From assembly GCA_020137815.1 (NCBI GenBank), contig CM035356.1, positions 5,366,145 to 5,430,144 on the forward strand: DNA of 64,000 nucleotides, in the 5' to 3' direction. The position numbers and the translations under genes are program-made. The stretch's first letter is position 1. Each line of letters opens with the position of its first letter. This document shows positions 53,871-64,000 of the stretch, piece by piece. The stretch comes from Hormiphora californensis. Lineage: Eukaryota > Ctenophora > Tentaculata > Cydippida > Pleurobrachiidae. The notes below the pieces were generated by a model, which worked only from the letters and a program-made list of their open reading frames with translations, was not told where the DNA came from and ran no database searches.

Positions 53871-54044
53871 TACTCAACAAATTTCTATATGTCATTCTTC
53901 CCCTTAATTTTAAAGACTGTAGTGCACCTATCAATACACGTCAAACTGATTTAAATAGTTGAACTTTATTGCTCTCTGTCTCCCTTTTTGGTGATCAACC
54001 CGTGATCACGTGGTGTCTAAAGCATTTTAGTCTCAGTGTCACTG

Positions 54045-54245
<201 letters not shown>

Positions 54246-54591
54246 GTCTCAGTCAGTATCACTCTCTTTCTCTCTCTCTCGCTCTCTTACCCCTTCTCTC
54301 TTACTTCCCCACTCTTAATCTCCTTAGTTTCTGTTGACGTGACTAAAACGAAAGACAATTGGGGGGGGGGACAATTGCCTACCTTCCTTTGAACTCCACT
54401 CACCACTTCCACATCCGGGGGGTTGATAGATCTCTCTAATCTCTTGGGAGAGGCACCAGGCAGGATATACAATTATAATACCTCACACTTCTCTCCCCTA
54501 TAACTCAGGAAGATGATACAGAATCCGTTCCAGCGAGAGGTCACGACCATCCGAAGGAGGGTTCCTACACAAGTCCAAACAGGGATCTCGA

Positions 54592-57500
54592 TCATCTGAA
54601 ACAAGACATTGAGCACATGTGTTGGACAATATCAGAGAAGTTATAGTATATGGGCAATAAGCTGGATGGTGTTCAGGAGAGAAAAAGACAAACCAGAGAG
54701 AATCTGAGATAGAGAAATATGGGGTCCTGCTCTATTTCATAGTTTGTAGGCTGAGCAGCTCCATTTAAAAGTGAGATCGTTACTTTTACTAAAGAGAGCA
54801 AGAGTAAGATTGTTACTTTTACAAAAGAGAGCAAGAGTAAGATTGTTACTTTTACTAAAGAGAGTAAGAGTAAGATTGTTACTTTTACTAAAGAGAGCAA
54901 GAGTAAGATTGTTACTTTTACTAAAGAGAGATAAGACAATATTGAGGGCAAATGGAGCTGCTAACCCAGCTGGTAAAAAGTATACTCGGTGATTTGGAAC
55001 GCTGGAAGATAATTAAAAAGAAGATGTGTAACAAACGATAAACTGAGCTCTCTCTCTCTCTCTCTCTCTGTATGTTCAATGTTAACTCAATGGTTAACTC
55101 AATGTTAACACAATGGTTAACTCAAGGTTAACACAATGTTATTATAACACTGAAAGTGTCTCTCTCTCTCTCTATGTGTGTGTGTTGTACTATATTAAAT
55201 CAGTTCACGTCTCCGTAATTCCTTGTAATCCTCGTATTGGTCTTTGTTAGATCTATCCGACCTGAGGGGGGGGGGGGGTTGGAATAAATCTTTATGAGTA
55301 GGCTTGGGGATATCCCCTTTTTCCTTCGCGGAACAAAGAAGACGTCACGCCAAGGTAGGAATGTTGAGATTGTTTTAATCTGAATTATTGATTAGTTAAT
55401 TAATTATTTAGGTATTGTATCGTACCTACCGGGAATCCTTCCGGTCCCTCTTCTCTCGTTTTCTGTCCCTGGACTTGCTCCGGCTCCTGCTTCTCCGCCT
55501 ACTGCTCCGGTGATTACCTCCCGAACTACGGTGACTGCCCGACCGGCTGTAATGTTAATAATATTAGTTGGGATATTAATAAAATGAACAAAAGTTATCA
55601 CTTATCAGAAATATTAACAATCACTGCACTGAACTGCTCTTATTATAATTGTCCTGGCCGAAGAGACACAGGAGGGGATAAAAATAAAGAAACCCAGACG
55701 AAAGTAAGCGTATGAACTATTGGGGGGTACGTCACCTTTTTTTTGCCCACATTTGCCCACATTTGCCCACATGGGCAAACTGAAATCTCAAAAAACAGGT
55801 ATAATGTGGGCAAAGTGGGCAAAAAGTGGGCAAAAATATTATAAGCATCAAAACTTTACCAGAAAACCCTCTGTGACAAATGTTTTTCACCTCCAATGTC
55901 TTCCAAGAGGTCCCCTCTATCGATTCCAACCGATAATTAATGTACTTTCTTATGACTTAGGGTTGATAAGGATCCATGTCCGACTGGACAAAAGTGGGCA
56001 AAAAATTTTGGCAAAATTAGGCAAAGGCCAGTGATTTTTCGTCATTTTGGGGCTATTTATGGAACTGATACATAACAAAGGTTTTCTACTTGCATTGTAC
56101 TCCAATGGGGTCCCAGGAAAACCAGAAAAATTTTCCACTCCAACCATGTGAGAAACGTGCCTAAAATGACCAATTTTCCTAATTTTGCCAACATATTTTG
56201 CCCATTTTCCCCAGTTGGATATGGAGCCTTATCAACCCTGAGCAAATAAATTATCGGTTGGAATCGATATGGGGGACCTCTAGGAGGACATTGGTGGTGA
56301 AAAACCTTTGTCACAGACGATTACCTGGTTGATAGCATATATTTTTTATGGATTTTAATTTTTTGCCTACTTTTGCCTACTTTTGCCCACATTTGCCCAC
56401 TTTTGCCCATGTGGGCAAATTCAAAATTTAAGAATAATGTGGGCAGTGGGCAAAAAAAAAGGTGACGTACCCCCCGAACTATTCAGCACTCCGATGAAAT
56501 CTCACCTGCTTTTCTTCTGGCGTTTCTGTACGTAGGCAAGACACTCCTCTAGGTCCTCTATGAACCCCTTGCTCTTCGGGTCGTCACTGACTGCACTCAT
56601 TTTAATGATCTTGAGGGCCGCTGCTACCGTACCCTCCGCCTGGTCATAGTCACCTGGTGGGGGGTAATTATAATTATAAATTAGTGGGACCTAGACGGGG
56701 GGGGGGGGGGATTATAAATTAGTGGGACCTAGTCACCTGGTGGGGGAGAATTATAAATTAGTGGGACCTAGTCACCTGGTGGGGGAGAATTATAAATTAG
56801 TGGGACCTAGTCACCCATGGTGGGGGAGAATTATAAATTAGTGGGACCTAGTCTCCTAGTGGGGGATAATTATAAATTAGTGGGACCTAGTCACCCATGG
56901 TGGAGGAGAATTATAAATTAGTGGGACCTAGACGTCACCTGGTGGGGGAGAATTATAAATTAGTGGGACCTAGACGTCACCTGGTGGGGAGAATTATAAA
57001 TTAGTGGGACCTAGTAACATGGTGGGAGAGAATTATAAATTAGTGGGACCTAGACGTCACCTGGTGGGGGAGAATTATAAATTAGTGGGACCTAGTCACC
57101 TGGGGAGAATTATAAATTAGTGGGACCTAGTCACCTGGTGGGAGAGATTTATAAAATAGTGGGACCTAGTCACCTGGTGGGGGAGAATTATAAATTAGTG
57201 GGACCTAGACGTCACCTGGTGGGGGAGAATTATAAATTAGTGGGACCTAGTCACCTGGTGGGGGATAATTATAAATTAGTGGGACCTAGTCATCTGGTGG
57301 GGGAGAATTATAAATTAGTGGGACCTAGACATCACCTGGTGGGGGAGAATTATAAATTAGTGGGACCTAGACACCTGCAGTGGGGGGTAATTATAAATTA
57401 GTGGGACCTAGTCACCTGGTGGGGGAGAATTATAAATTAGTGGGACCTAGACGTCACCTGGGGAGAATTATAATTATAAAATAGTGGGACCTATTCAGGA

Positions 57501-58033
57501 AAAGAAAGACTGCTAATCTACGTACGTGCATCGCAGCTCTCGTATGCCCGAAGGATGGCAGTTTTACACACTTGATGGTTCTTGGCTATCATGTCAGCAA
57601 CTTCCTGCGAGCTCATACCCACTCCTGTCTGAAATGTGAGTGTTATTGTTCTGTTCTAACTCTCCTTTACGATATTTGGGGTGCGGTGGGAGAGGGTCGA
57701 GCAGGACAGTTCGAGACTTTTCAGTTGGTTGTTTGAGATATCGTTTTTACCCGATTCTAAATTAAAATTGTTGGAATCTCTATAGTGATTCGTGGAGTGA
57801 AATAATTTTCAGGGGTCTCGAGTTTTCTCGCACTGCATTTCCTCACTATATATTTAAAACGTCTCTCTGGGAGCGTGACGCCAATGCTTATACCAAACAG
57901 GGATCAAACCAAGAGGGGGGGGGGGGGGATCAAACCATTTTGAATGACATTTCAAGTTGATATGACAATCGTCGGGTGATTTTTCTAACAATATGTCATA
58001 GCTAGACTACCCCCTTCTATCTCTCTCTCTCTA

Positions 58034-58115
<82 letters not shown>

Positions 58116-60442
58116 TCTCCCTATTACCTGTACTGCAGGCATGGCGGCTGGGATGCTTGTAGTTGGAGCTGGAAGGGTTGGGGGAGGAAGAAAGGCCGGG
58201 TTGATGTGGGCCACAGGCGCCGCCATTGGAGGAGGCATAGGTTGGAAGGGCATCACTGAAAAATACTGACATTACTTATTATATGTAGTTACTACTAGGT
58301 TCCACTTATTCAATTAGAATTTTGAAAAACATGATCGGTTGCCACTAAAAACGTACTTGGTGGACGAGATATGGGAGGAGGCGGTAGCATGGGTGCCATT
58401 CCTACTGCCATCCCGACCGGGGGCGGAAGGGGCATGGGAGGGGGCAGGGGCATCCCCGGGGGCGGCATCCCACCCATCATGGGTGGCATGGGCGGCATTG
58501 CCCCATGTGGCGGAGGCAGGACATTTGGAGGCATCGGCATGTGAGGTGGTATAGCTGGATCAAAACCTAGTGGGAGATTGGAGATGTTAGAAAAGACGTC
58601 TGAAAGAAGGATCTAGATGTTAATTTATAGTAGTTATGGGGCCTTGTTAATTAATTGATTGATTAATTAATGGGGGGGGGCCGGCTGAAGTTTTTGAAGT
58701 TTTTGAAGTCAACTTCAAAAACTTCAAAGAGAAACTTAGGGTGGAAAACTTCAAAAACTTCAAAAACTTCAAAAACTCATATCTCCTAAACCGTTGGAGA
58801 TAGGCCCTATGTTGCTTCATAACTCTTATATAAACTTGCATATTCCGAACAAGATGTACCCCTTTAAGGGTACGCTAACCAAAAATTTTTTTCGAGTGCA
58901 GGGAAATCTCTCACCGTGGGGTTGTAGGCCATGCCAAGGAGACCTCAAATATGCAATTTGAGCTCTCAAGTCGAATTCATATTTTTGCTACAGCTGTTTA
59001 AAAAATGTCCTGTAAATACGTTTTTGGCATCTCAAAATTTTTTTTCTAAAGATAGGAGCATGAAAATTTGGGGATTTGAAGAGGACATGAAGGTGAATAA
59101 CCAAAAAATTTTTTTTTGCAATCCGAGCTGATTTCCGGTCCTGAGATGGATTTCTTTTTTTCCACTTTAACGCCCTATTTGGCAAAGTTCCGAAAACATG
59201 TGAAAGCTGTAAATTGGTGAAAAGTTGCGTCTAACGATTATCTAAGTGGCCATAAATTTTGGGCGTGTCCTTATTTGAGATAAGCTGTACAGAGGTTTTT
59301 TTGTGAAAGCCGTCATTTCAGAAATAAATAAATTCCCTGTATCTCAAAAACGGCTGATCGTAGAGACTTGAGACTATGCTTAAACGATTCAGAAGGTCCG
59401 ATTTTGGGGGGGTCTTCTGAGAGACATTTTGCTCCTACTTCAACCGTTTTTGCTGTAATTGCGAAAAACAAAAACCCATCTTCGCCATCGTGGATTTTTT
59501 GTGATTTTGTTTTGGTGATTATAGGGACCCATATGGACCAAATAGTGAAGGAATTAGCTTGTTACACACTTTTCCATAGTTTCTGTCCTTTCTTAGCTAA
59601 AATTCCCTAATTACAGGATATTGGAGTTTAGCTTTTGCCCTTTTCATAGAATTTGTTTTTCGCAATTACAGCAAAAACGGTTGAAGTAGGAGCAAAATGT
59701 CTCTCAGAAGACCCCCCCAAAATCGGACCTTCTGAATCGTTTAAGCATAGTCTCATGTCTCTACGATCAGTCGTTTTTGAGATACACGGAATTTATTTAT
59801 TTCTGAAATGACGGCTTTCACAAAAAAAACTCTGTACAGCTTATCTCAAATAAGGACACGCCCAAAATTTATGGCCACTTAGATAATCGTTAGACGCAAC
59901 TTTTCACCAATTTACAGCTTTCACATGTTTTCGGAACTTTGCCAAATAGGGCGTTTAAAGTGGAAAAAAAGAAATCCATCTCAGGACCAGAAATCAGCTC
60001 GGATTGCAAAAAAAATTTTTGTGGAAATTTTTTTTAATTTTAATCTTTATTTGGTCCCTTTTCCTCAAAAAACATTCGCCAACTTAAAAATTTTGAGGTC
60101 CGGGGATTCAAACCCGGTAAAAGTTTCCCCGACCAAAAAAATTTTTTTGGTCCCCCAAAAGCCTAAAAACCTTTAAAAATTGTTGGAATCTCCTTCATAG
60201 TGATCTGGAGATGAATAATTTTCAGGGGTCTCGAGTTTTCTCGCACTGCATTTCCTCACTATATATTTAAAACGTCTCTCTGGGAGCGTGACGCCAATGC
60301 TTATACCAAACAGGGATCAAACCAAGAGGGGGGGGGGGGATCAAACCATTTTGAATGACATTTCAAGTTGATATGACAATCGTCGGGTGATTTTTCTAAC
60401 AATATGTCATAGCTAGACTACCCCCTTCTATCTCTCTCTCTC

Positions 60443-60533
<91 letters not shown>

Positions 60534-62334
60534 TCTCCCTATTACCTGTACTGCAGGCATGGCGGCTGGGATGCTTGTAGTTGGAGCTGGAAGGGTTGGG
60601 GGAGGAAGAAAGGCCGGGTTGATGTGGGCCACAGGCGCCGCCATTGGAGGAGGCATAGGTTGGAAGGGCATCACTGAAAAATACTGACATTACTTATTAT
60701 ATGTAGTTACTACTAGGTTCCACTTATTCAATTAGAATTTTGAAAAACATGATCGGTTGCCACTAAAAACGTACTTGGTGGACGAGATATGGGAGGAGGC
60801 GGTAGCATGGGTGCCATTCCTACTGCCATCCCGACCGGGGGCGGAAGGGGCATGGGAGGGGGCAGGGGCATCCCCGGGGGCGGCATCCCACCCATCATGG
60901 GTGGCATGGGCGGCATTGCCCCATGTGGCGGAGGCAGGACATTTGGAGGCATCGGCATGTGAGGTGGTATAGCTGGATCAAAACCTAGTGGGAGATTGGA
61001 GATGTTAGAAAAGACGTCTGAAAGAAGGATCTAGATGTTAATTTATAGTAGTTATGGGGCCTTGTTAATTAATTGATTGATTAATTAATGGGGGGGGGGG
61101 GGGCGGCTGAAGTTTTTGAAGTTTTTGAAGTCAACTTCAAAAACTTCAAAGAGAAACTTAGGGTGGAAAACTTCAAAAACTTCAAAAACTTCAAAAACTC
61201 ATATCTCCTAAACCGTTGGAGATAGGCCCTATGTTGCTTCATAACTCTTATATAAACTTGCATATTCCGAACAAGATGTACCCCTTTAAAAAGCCTAAAG
61301 TCATTCATAAACCATTAAAACTGGTCTAGCCCAAAAAAGTCATGCGCACACACAAAATTATGAAAATATCCCATTATCCCTCGAATTAGATGAGGTGGAG
61401 ACTTCATTTTGGCACGTACCCCCACTAACTCGAGGCCGCTGATGATTTTGGTGTCCATATTTTTTTCACTACTCCATTCATAAAAAAATTTGCATTTTGT
61501 GAAACTGGCAAAAGGGTGTGGCCCAAAAAAAAATTTTGAAAATTTGCTTCATAATTTTTAAACACTTTCTTAGCACTTTCTAGGCAATTTTTTGAGTTAT
61601 AGAATGAAAATGAAATCTGTTTTTACAAAAAATTAAAATTTTTTACACCAAATTGTGCCATGGATTTCATGGCTAGGAATCATTGTAAATATCCTAATTT
61701 GTGGTAGAAAAAGGGCAGACAAGGACGAATAACTTTGCCACAATATGTATTAAGCATGAAACTAACCTAAACAAGTGCAATAATAGTCACTGATAGCATA
61801 TAAAAGTAGTTAGGGGTTTTTGAAGTTTTTGAAGTTTTTGAAGTCAACTTCAAAAACTTCAAAAACTCAAAAAGTAGGGTGGAAAACTTCAAACTTCAAA
61901 AACTTCAGCCGGCCCCCCCCCCCTAATTAATTAGGGTATACCTTTGTGCTTGTGTTTATCATCGTTTTTGATTCCCAATGAAGTCTCAAAGTAGTAGAGG
62001 GGCGTCTTTGAAGCAATGGCCACGTAAGGGTGTTCGTTATGAATTGTACTGAAAAGAAAATAAGTTTTAATTATCGATAAACCATCAATTGTCTGTCACT
62101 AATTATCTGGGCTACCCGAGCTATCTAGATTATCCGGGATTGGTAGATCTCTAATCCTACTCACATGTTTCTCAGTTCATTAAGGAGCACCTTGGCACTT
62201 TCCACACTCCCCACATCAATCGCACAGTATCCCTTACTTTGTCCGTTCGTCCTGTTCTCATAGAATTTCACATTTAGCACATCCCGAATATTCACCCTGT
62301 TACAGGCTACTAGCACGTCCTGGTCCGTTGTCCA
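54592..62334 (-). CDS. CPSF6: Cleavage and polyadenylation specificity factor 6 (CFIm68)
   Basis: Exons: 62165-62334 (RRM: WTTDQDVLVACNRVNIRDVL then FYENRTNGQSKGYCAIDVGS), 61942-62048, proline-rich pair 60775-60984 and 60546-60673 (PHMPMPPNV..., AHINPAFLPPPTLP), repeated as 58357-58566 and 58128-58255, then 57526-57628, 56506-56653 (DYDQAEGTVAAALKIIKMSA), 55430-55546 (RS tail SRRRSRSRSKSRDRKREKRD) and a last exon whose second codon is stop (54592-54594). Human CPSF6 has the same order: RRM (WTTDEDLTEAVHSLGVNDIL), Pro-rich with PHVNPAFFPPPT, helical DYGSAIETLVTAISLIKQSK and RS tail. It is the large subunit of cleavage factor Im, which with CPSF5 binds UGUA and steers poly(A) site choice in the nucleus. 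The first exon(s) before the RRM are not found. Only one Pro-rich pair can be used in frame (338 nt). Confidence 0.93.
54771..54935. repeat. 33-bp tandem repeat
   Basis: Five copies of GTTACTTTTACTAAAGAGAG plus CAAGAGTAAGATT in the last CPSF6 intron. On the minus strand each has CTTGCTCTCTTTAG, acceptor-like, but the array is about 175 bp from the next exon. Confidence 0.88.
55714..56483. mobile_element. 754-bp foldback with 8-bp target duplication
   Basis: Element 55722-56475 in a CPSF6 intron between perfect copies of GAACTATT (55714-55721, 56476-56483). Ends GGGGGGTACGTCACCTTTTT and its inverse. The arms include TTTGCCCACATTTGCCCAC and AACCGATAATTAAT stretches. No coding capacity. The unbroken duplication indicates recent insertion. 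Confidence 0.87.
56654..57510 (-). repeat. Minisatellite of acceptor units filling a CPSF6 intron
   Basis: About 21 units of 38-42 bp. In the minus strand a unit reads GTGACTAGGTCCCACTAATT then TATAATTCTCCCCCACCAG. Each has CTAAT, a pyrimidine tract and CACCAG, and the last CACCAG (next to 56653) is the real acceptor; the exon then starts GTGACTATGACC, sharing GTGACTA with every unit. The array takes up nearly the whole intron (56654-57525). Variants: GACGTCAC for AGTCAC, and CTGGGGAG deletions. Confidence 0.92.
57771..58867. repeat. Duplicated CPSF6 segment, copy 1 (with F1 insertion)
   Basis: Near-identical to 60176-61289: the two exons are exactly 2418 bp apart from their counterparts and encode identical protein. 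Differences are mainly in the CT run (58018-58115) and G runs. This copy ends at TTAA (58864-58867), where the F1 element begins. Confidence 0.88.
58864..60022. mobile_element. Third F1 foldback, right arm truncated
   Basis: Begins at TTAA (58864-58867) with GGGTACGCTAACC, passes the intact F1 core (GATTATAGGGACCCATATGG at about 59518), and its right arm stops matching at about 60022, short of the terminus. The following 60023-60175 matches neither F1 nor the neighbouring intron. Confidence 0.82.
60023..60175. other. Unexplained junction sequence
   Basis: About 150 bp of A/T homopolymers and CCAAAAAAATTTTTTTGG between the broken F1 arm and the second CPSF6 copy. A GGTTTGAATCC stretch on the minus strand (about 60098-60115) resembles a Pol III B box, but no tRNA fold is visible. 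Confidence 0.4.
60176..61289. repeat. Duplicated CPSF6 segment, copy 2 (empty TTAA site)
   Basis: Second copy of the proline-rich exons with flanking intron. At the position where copy 1 has F1, this copy reads CCCCTTTAAAAAGCC, an undisturbed TTAA, and continues into the rest of the element at 61090-61922. Confidence 0.88.
61090..61922. mobile_element. Element with CCGGCTGAAGTTTTTGAAG ends
   Basis: Left end GGGGGG(C)CGGCTGAAGTTT with GAAGTTTTT repeats, right end CTTCAAAAACTTCAGCCGGC plus a C run, flanked by ATTAAT-type sequence. About 830 bp in a CPSF6 intron, ending about 20 bp from the donor of exon 61942-62048. In copy 1 its left part is at about 58672-58863, cut by F1. Confidence 0.7.
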
Positions 62335-64000
62335 CTGAGGAGAGAAGTGTTAAGTTGGTAACGTTACACCGATCCCAATTGCCAGCGCGTGAAGGTCGTA
62401 GAGGGGTTATTTGGTAACCAAACAGGGTGTGTGAAAGGTGTCGCAGCAGCACTCGGCCAAATCACTCTCTAAATTTTCCTGCATTTGGAGTCCATGTTTG
62501 TATGTTGGTCCAAGATTTGGACAAACAATAGTTTCTTGTCGGGCAGTTTCTCAACTTAGCAGCTTAGATCAAATAGGATCGGATTGAGATTTGGGACCAG
62601 TGCATTTAGTGACTGCGGTGTAGATAATGATGGTTGGTTGGTGAGTGCGGTTGATGCTGTTGTAAAGAGTGATGACGACGTTACGGGGGGGGGGGGGGGG
62701 GACTCAGGTTTAACGTGACCCCAATAACGACAAAGCGTCCAGTTAACTATTTCCCCCTTTATTTGAGACATATTTAGCCCCATGGTAACTGTATAAATTC
62801 ACGTGCCTCTGACGTGCTTAACGACGTGACTTGGGTGGGCAGAAAGAATTAGTTTATATTGTTTAACTAAGGTTGTGATCAGTTCCCAGTTTTACTTGTC
62901 ATGGTTATCTTAGAAGTGAATCGTTCAAACAACTTCCCCGAATATTTGGAGTACTCAAATATTGGTATCAAGAGAAAAATAACCATTACCCAGTAAAACA
63001 CAGAGGAGTAAAATAAAAAAACACCCTGTGGCATGTTTTATCTAGTTCCAAATATCTAGGACTAGTCGAAGTCGGATCCTGATTTACTGGCCGATTTACT
63101 GGCCACTTATTGATCGGGAGGCTAAACTTCCCCCCAATTTTCACCCCGATATATACCAGGCCCTTTCCCCAGGGTCCAACTGTACGTGCGGCCCAAAAAA
63201 AACTAAGGGTACGTTGGCCTTCTTTTCTCCTAGGAATTTAATTTCAATCACTCTGATATTTTGTCACAATATTTGTATGGTTACTCATTCGAGGAATCCA
63301 GAGTTTCAGCCCTCTGGATGAAAATTCATTTTTTCGCCCGAATGAACATTCAATGAACGCCAAAACGGGACCATATTTTGGTACCAAAGTTTTACAAATT
63401 TGTTTGGCTATCGATTTTCTTTCGAACACCGACCAGTTTGAGCTTAATTGGATCACCACAAGAATCACAGTGACCAGTTTACCAAGCCTAGGTTGGGTCA
63501 TGTGATCCCCATCAAATTATGACGTGTTAGCAAGAGAACTTACATTCTAACCGACGCTGTTCGGTATACCGTCCTAATTAGCAGATGTGATACTGTATAC
63601 GCGACCGTTACACCTGCTTATTGGCACTTATTAATGACGCTAGCGGTTCAATAGGGGTCACTTGACCGACCTAGTTCGGAAAAGTGGACACTGTGTCTCT
63701 TGTGGCGTCCAATTGAGCTAAAATTAGTCGCGTTTGAAGGAATCGTTACCCAAAGGCGATTGTGAAATTCCGGTTTGAATAGTTTTCTGTTTTCAAGTTC
63801 ATTTAGGATTCATTCCAGTCGTAAAAATGAACTTTTAGATAGAGAGCCGAAATTCTGGCTAAACATCATCGCATCAAGTGTATGGCCGTACGAATTTTTA
63901 GCGCCTGAATTTACCAATTTCTTGTCAAAACGGGTTAAAATCGAAGTTTGGTAAAAATGACCGTTTTTTAATCATTTATTCATCAACTAAACTTGATCCA
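62335..64000. other. Upstream of the CPSF6 RRM exon, no gene recognised
   Basis: The N-terminal CPSF6 exon was looked for on the minus strand and not recognised. Holds a G run (about 62687-62701) and a degraded MITE at 63069-63182 (GTCGGATCCTGATTTACTGG to GGTCCAACTG). 63500-64000 is unique sequence with no feature I can support. Confidence 0.5.
63069..63182. mobile_element. Degraded MITE, CAGTCGGACCCCGATTTA family
   Basis: About 114 bp; left end AAGTCGGATCCTGATTTACT, right end CCAGGGTCCAACTG followed by TA. An older copy than 38479-38651. Confidence 0.6.

Noticed and set aside
60098-60115. tRNA or SINE from a B-box-like GGTTTGAATCC
   Set aside because: No acceptor or D arm and no A box at the right distance. 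Chance match in low-complexity junction sequence.

Overview
This is animal nuclear DNA. The genes are multi-exon with GT-AG introns of mostly 0.1-1 kb, and they encode metazoan-type proteins: the PP2A catalytic subunit, TFIIE-beta, CPSF6/CFIm68, an RGS22-like protein, a rhodopsin-family GPCR and a BACK-kelch protein. The intergenic and intronic DNA is packed with foldback elements, MITEs, LINE copies, minisatellites and dinucleotide runs. A marine, possibly early-branching invertebrate fits, but nothing in the window identifies the species.

Layout. 1-341: start of a small secreted protein gene running off the left edge. 1230-9069: a 7.8-kb Russian doll of foldback elements, in which a TTAA-flanked foldback is split by a second foldback family whose loop is a 3.6-kb inverted minisatellite, itself carrying another TTAA foldback. 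9127-13825: a 74-bp minisatellite followed by four exons of an unrecognised gene (+). 17143-24626: a compact minus-strand cluster of PPP2C (7 exons), GTF2E2 (2 exons) and a short-chain dehydrogenase whose NNAG motif is split by an ORF1-only LINE. 25480-30528: minisatellite with an inserted LINE tail, then a 2.8-kb TIR element holding 163-bp repeats in a 489-bp higher-order pattern. 30900-37809: two minus-strand gene fragments, one unrecognised and one RGS22-like. 39447-46082: an eight-exon GPCR (+) with nested foldbacks in its introns. 47262-50905: a LINE with a long open ORF2 inside a G-rich minisatellite. 51237-52489: BACK-kelch gene with one frameshift. 54592-62334: CPSF6 (-), in which two proline-rich exons occur twice, about 2.4 kb apart.

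The most unusual pattern is that several minisatellites are built from copies of a splice site and abut the exon that uses it. Acceptor units (branch-point-like element, pyrimidine tract, AG) are seen at 9127-11395, 12432-13228, 17216-17490 and 56654-57510, with a weaker case at 18485-18605. Donor units are seen at 44885-45230. They occur in four unrelated genes on both strands, and in some the repeat unit includes a few exon bases. I know of no named class for this.

The genes do not form a pathway. Several are basic nuclear functions (transcription initiation, mRNA 3'-end processing, phosphatase). All product names rest on motif recognition by eye; no search was run.
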